A stretch of 64,000 nucleotides of DNA. It comes from Myxococcota bacterium. GTDB taxonomy: Bacteria; Myxococcota_A; UBA9160; UBA4427. Made by a program: the position numbers and the translations under genes. Below are positions 62,516-64,000 of the stretch, piece after piece. The stretch covers positions 1 to 64,000 of the forward strand of contig JASMLK010000144.1 in the NCBI GenBank assembly GCA_030748735.1, in the 5' to 3' direction. Position 1 is the stretch's first letter. The number at the start of each line of letters is the position of its first letter. A model generated the notes under the pieces. The model did no database searches. It was not told where the DNA came from and was given only the letters and a program-made list of their open reading frames with translations.

Positions 62516-64000
62516 ATGATTGAGACTCCCCCCGAGAACCTTTCCCAGGAAGAACTGCCGCTCCTCCCGCTGAGGGAATTCGTCCTCTTCCCCTACATGG
62601 TGCTTCCGCTCTTCGTGGCGCGGGAATCGTCGATCGCCGCCGTCCAGGACGCGCTGGCGGGCGATCGTCTGATCCTGCTCGTGGCCCAGCGCGACCCCGA
62701 AACCGAAGAGCCGAGCAGCGAAGACCTCTACAGCGTCGGCACCGTCGCGATGGTGATGCGCAGCCTGCGCATGCCCGACGGACGCCTGAAGGTGATGCTG
62801 CAGGGCCTTTCGAAGGCCCGCATCGACGCTTTCGTGGACAAGGAATCGAGCCACTGGGCTCGCGTGACCACGCTGCCGAGCGAAGACGGCGAAGATTGGT
62901 GCGTCGAAAGTGAAGCGCTCGTGCGCGCCGTGCGGACCCGGGTCGAAGAACTCCTGCCGCTCAAGAATCTTCCGCCCGAGGTGTTGTCGATTACGACCAA
63001 CATCGACAAGGCGGGCCGCCTGGCCGACATCGTCGCGTCGAACCTCCGCCTGCGGCTTCCCGAAGCCCAGGAAGTGCTCGAGGTGAACGATCCCCTCGCG
63101 CGGCTTCGCAAGGTCGATACGCTGGTGCGCCGCGAGCTCGAAGTCACCACGATGCAGGCCGAGATCCAGTATCAGGCCAAGGAAGAGATGTCGCGCGGCC
63201 AACGCGAAGTCTTCTTGCGTGAGCAACTGCGCGCGATCCAGAACGAACTCGGCGAAGTCGACCCGCGCGGCGAAGAAAGCGACGAATATCGCTTCAAGGT
63301 CGAAGAGGCGGGTCTTTCGGCTGAAGCGCTGGAAGAGTCGCTGCGCCAGCTGCGTCGCCTCGAGCGCATGCATCCCGACGGCCCCGAGGCCCAGGTGGTG
63401 CGCAACTATCTCGACTGGATCGTCGATCTGCCGTGGTCGACGACCTCGCCGGACCGGCTCGATCTAGAGAACGCCCGAACGATCCTCGACGCGGACCACG
63501 CGCATCTCGACGGTGTGAAGGAGCGCATCCTGGAATTCCTCGGTGTGCGCAAGCTACGCCAGGATTCGCGGGGGCCGATCCTCTGCTTCGTCGGCCCGCC
63601 CGGCGTCGGCAAGACGTCCCTCGGTCGCTCGATCGCCCGCTCGATGGGTCGCGAGTTCGTGCGCATCTCGCTCGGTGGCGTGCGTGACGAAGCCGAAGTT
63701 CGCGGTCATCGCCGCACTTATGTGGGCGCGTTGCCGGGTCGCATCATCCAGGCGCTGAAGACCGCGGGCACGAACAACCCCGTCTTCATGCTCGACGAAC
63801 TCGACAAGTTGGGTGCCGACTATCGCGGAGACCCGTCTTCTGCTCTGCTCGAAGTCCTCGACCCCGAGCAGAATTCGAAGTTCAGCGACCATTTCCTGAG
63901 CGTCCCCTTCGATCTCTCGAAGGTGCTCTTCATTGCCACCGCGAACGCTCTCGATCCGATCCCCGGACCGCTGCGCGATCGCATGGAGATCATCCGCCTC
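62516..64000 (+). CDS. lon: ATP-dependent Lon protease (partial, 3' end beyond window)
   Basis: The first 495 residues of Lon are present: the LAN substrate-binding domain (LPLLPLREFVLFPYMVLPLF), a coiled-coil linker (MSRGQREVFLREQLRAIQNE), and AAA+ Walker A GPPGVGKT at residues 360-367. Walker B is VFMLDELDK and sensor-1 FIATANALDPIPGPLRDRME. The Ser-Lys protease domain must follow outside the window. Lon degrades misfolded and regulatory proteins. The ATG at 62516 starts at the expected family N-terminus after a 274-nt gap downstream of the LpoA-like gene. Its position after dnaKJ groups proteostasis genes. Confidence 0.97.
   Translation, partial: MIETPPENLSQEELPLLPLREFVLFPYMVLPLFVARESSIAAVQDALAGDRLILLVAQRDPETEEPSSEDLYSVGTVAMVMRSLRMPDGRLKVMLQGLSKARIDAFVDKESSHWARVTTLPSEDGEDWCVESEALVRAVRTRVEELLPLKNLPPEVLSITTNIDKAGRLADIVASNLRLRLPEAQEVLEVNDPLARLRKVDTLVRRELEVTTMQAEIQYQAKEEMSRGQREVFLREQLRAIQNELGEVDPRGEESDEYRFKVEEAGLSAEALEESLRQLRRLERMHPDGPEAQVVRNYLDWIVDLPWSTTSPDRLDLENARTILDADHAHLDGVKERILEFLGVRKLRQDSRGPILCFVGPPGVGKTSLGRSIARSMGREFVRISLGGVRDEAEVRGHRRTYVGALPGRIIQALKTAGTNNPVFMLDELDKLGADYRGDPSSALLEVLDPEQNSKFSDHFLSVPFDLSKVLFIATANALDPIPGPLRDRMEIIRL

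Overview
The window is 64 kb of GC-rich bacterial chromosome, densely coded on both strands with short intergenic gaps and many ATGA/GTGA stop-start overlaps. The hemW-hrcA-grpE-dnaK-dnaJ-(LpoA-like)-lon block, lipoprotein signal peptides, a PEP-CTERM protein, an LpoA-like lipoprotein and an O-antigen-type sugar cluster point to a Gram-negative bacterium. Many acyl-CoA/lipid genes (SDR, enoyl-CoA hydratase, CoA-transferase, LLM oxidoreductase, thiolase-like) and the chaperone gene order suggest an uncultured deltaproteobacterial or Myxococcota-type lineage. That placement is inference; the window holds no rRNA.

Layout. 0-11.4 kb holds catabolic and secreted hydrolases: exported amidohydrolase, GH3 beta-glycosidase with PA14 insert, serine beta-lactamase-fold esterase, thiolase-like protein, TolB-like propeller and lipoprotein carboxylesterase. 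12.0-13.8 kb is a minus-strand set of cytochrome c, VOC protein, EVE protein and a DCC-family thiol oxidoreductase. In the DCC gene the second Cys of the CxxC motif is an in-frame TGA, followed at 17 nt by a GGU-loop hairpin, so it is a candidate selenoprotein. 13.9-24.2 kb has a mutarotase-like protein, Zn-ribbon coiled coil, LplT/acyltransferase fusion, SDR, HpcH-type aldolase, VanZ, a chimeric GNAT, enoyl-CoA hydratase and a class III CoA-transferase. 24.2-26.6 kb is a translationally coupled operon TetR - SAM methyltransferase - HgcAB-like corrinoid/ferredoxin fusion, with a perfect 11-bp palindromic operator candidate. 27-28.8 kb has a K+-channel/RCK protein.

29.1-37.8 kb is a surface-polysaccharide locus: a seven-gene minus-strand operon (flippase, RmlC-type epimerase, DUF4910-type aminopeptidase, NAD epimerase, sugar C-methyltransferase, sugar-1-P cytidylyltransferase, PIG-L deacetylase) with a divergent GT2 glycosyltransferase. 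Together they look able to make, branch-methylate, deacetylate and flip a deoxysugar unit.

37.9-48 kb is mixed and partly decayed: an amino-acid/ethanolamine permease and CutA, then a 2-kb graveyard (molybdopterin oxidoreductase, MocR and DUF2235 fragments) around an Aat-like aminoacyl transferase. Next come a metallophosphoesterase, DUF1295 protein, ThpR and an LLM oxidoreductase. A PhoR-type kinase lacking its 5' end then abuts a PEP-CTERM gene head-to-head, followed by a TIGR03790-like remnant broken by a 26-bp tandem duplication, next to tRNA-Phe(GAA).

48-64 kb is conserved core: cyclophilin PPIase lipoprotein, gamma-glutamyltransferase, M16 peptidase, then the heat-shock/proteostasis run from hemW to lon, which is cut by the window end.
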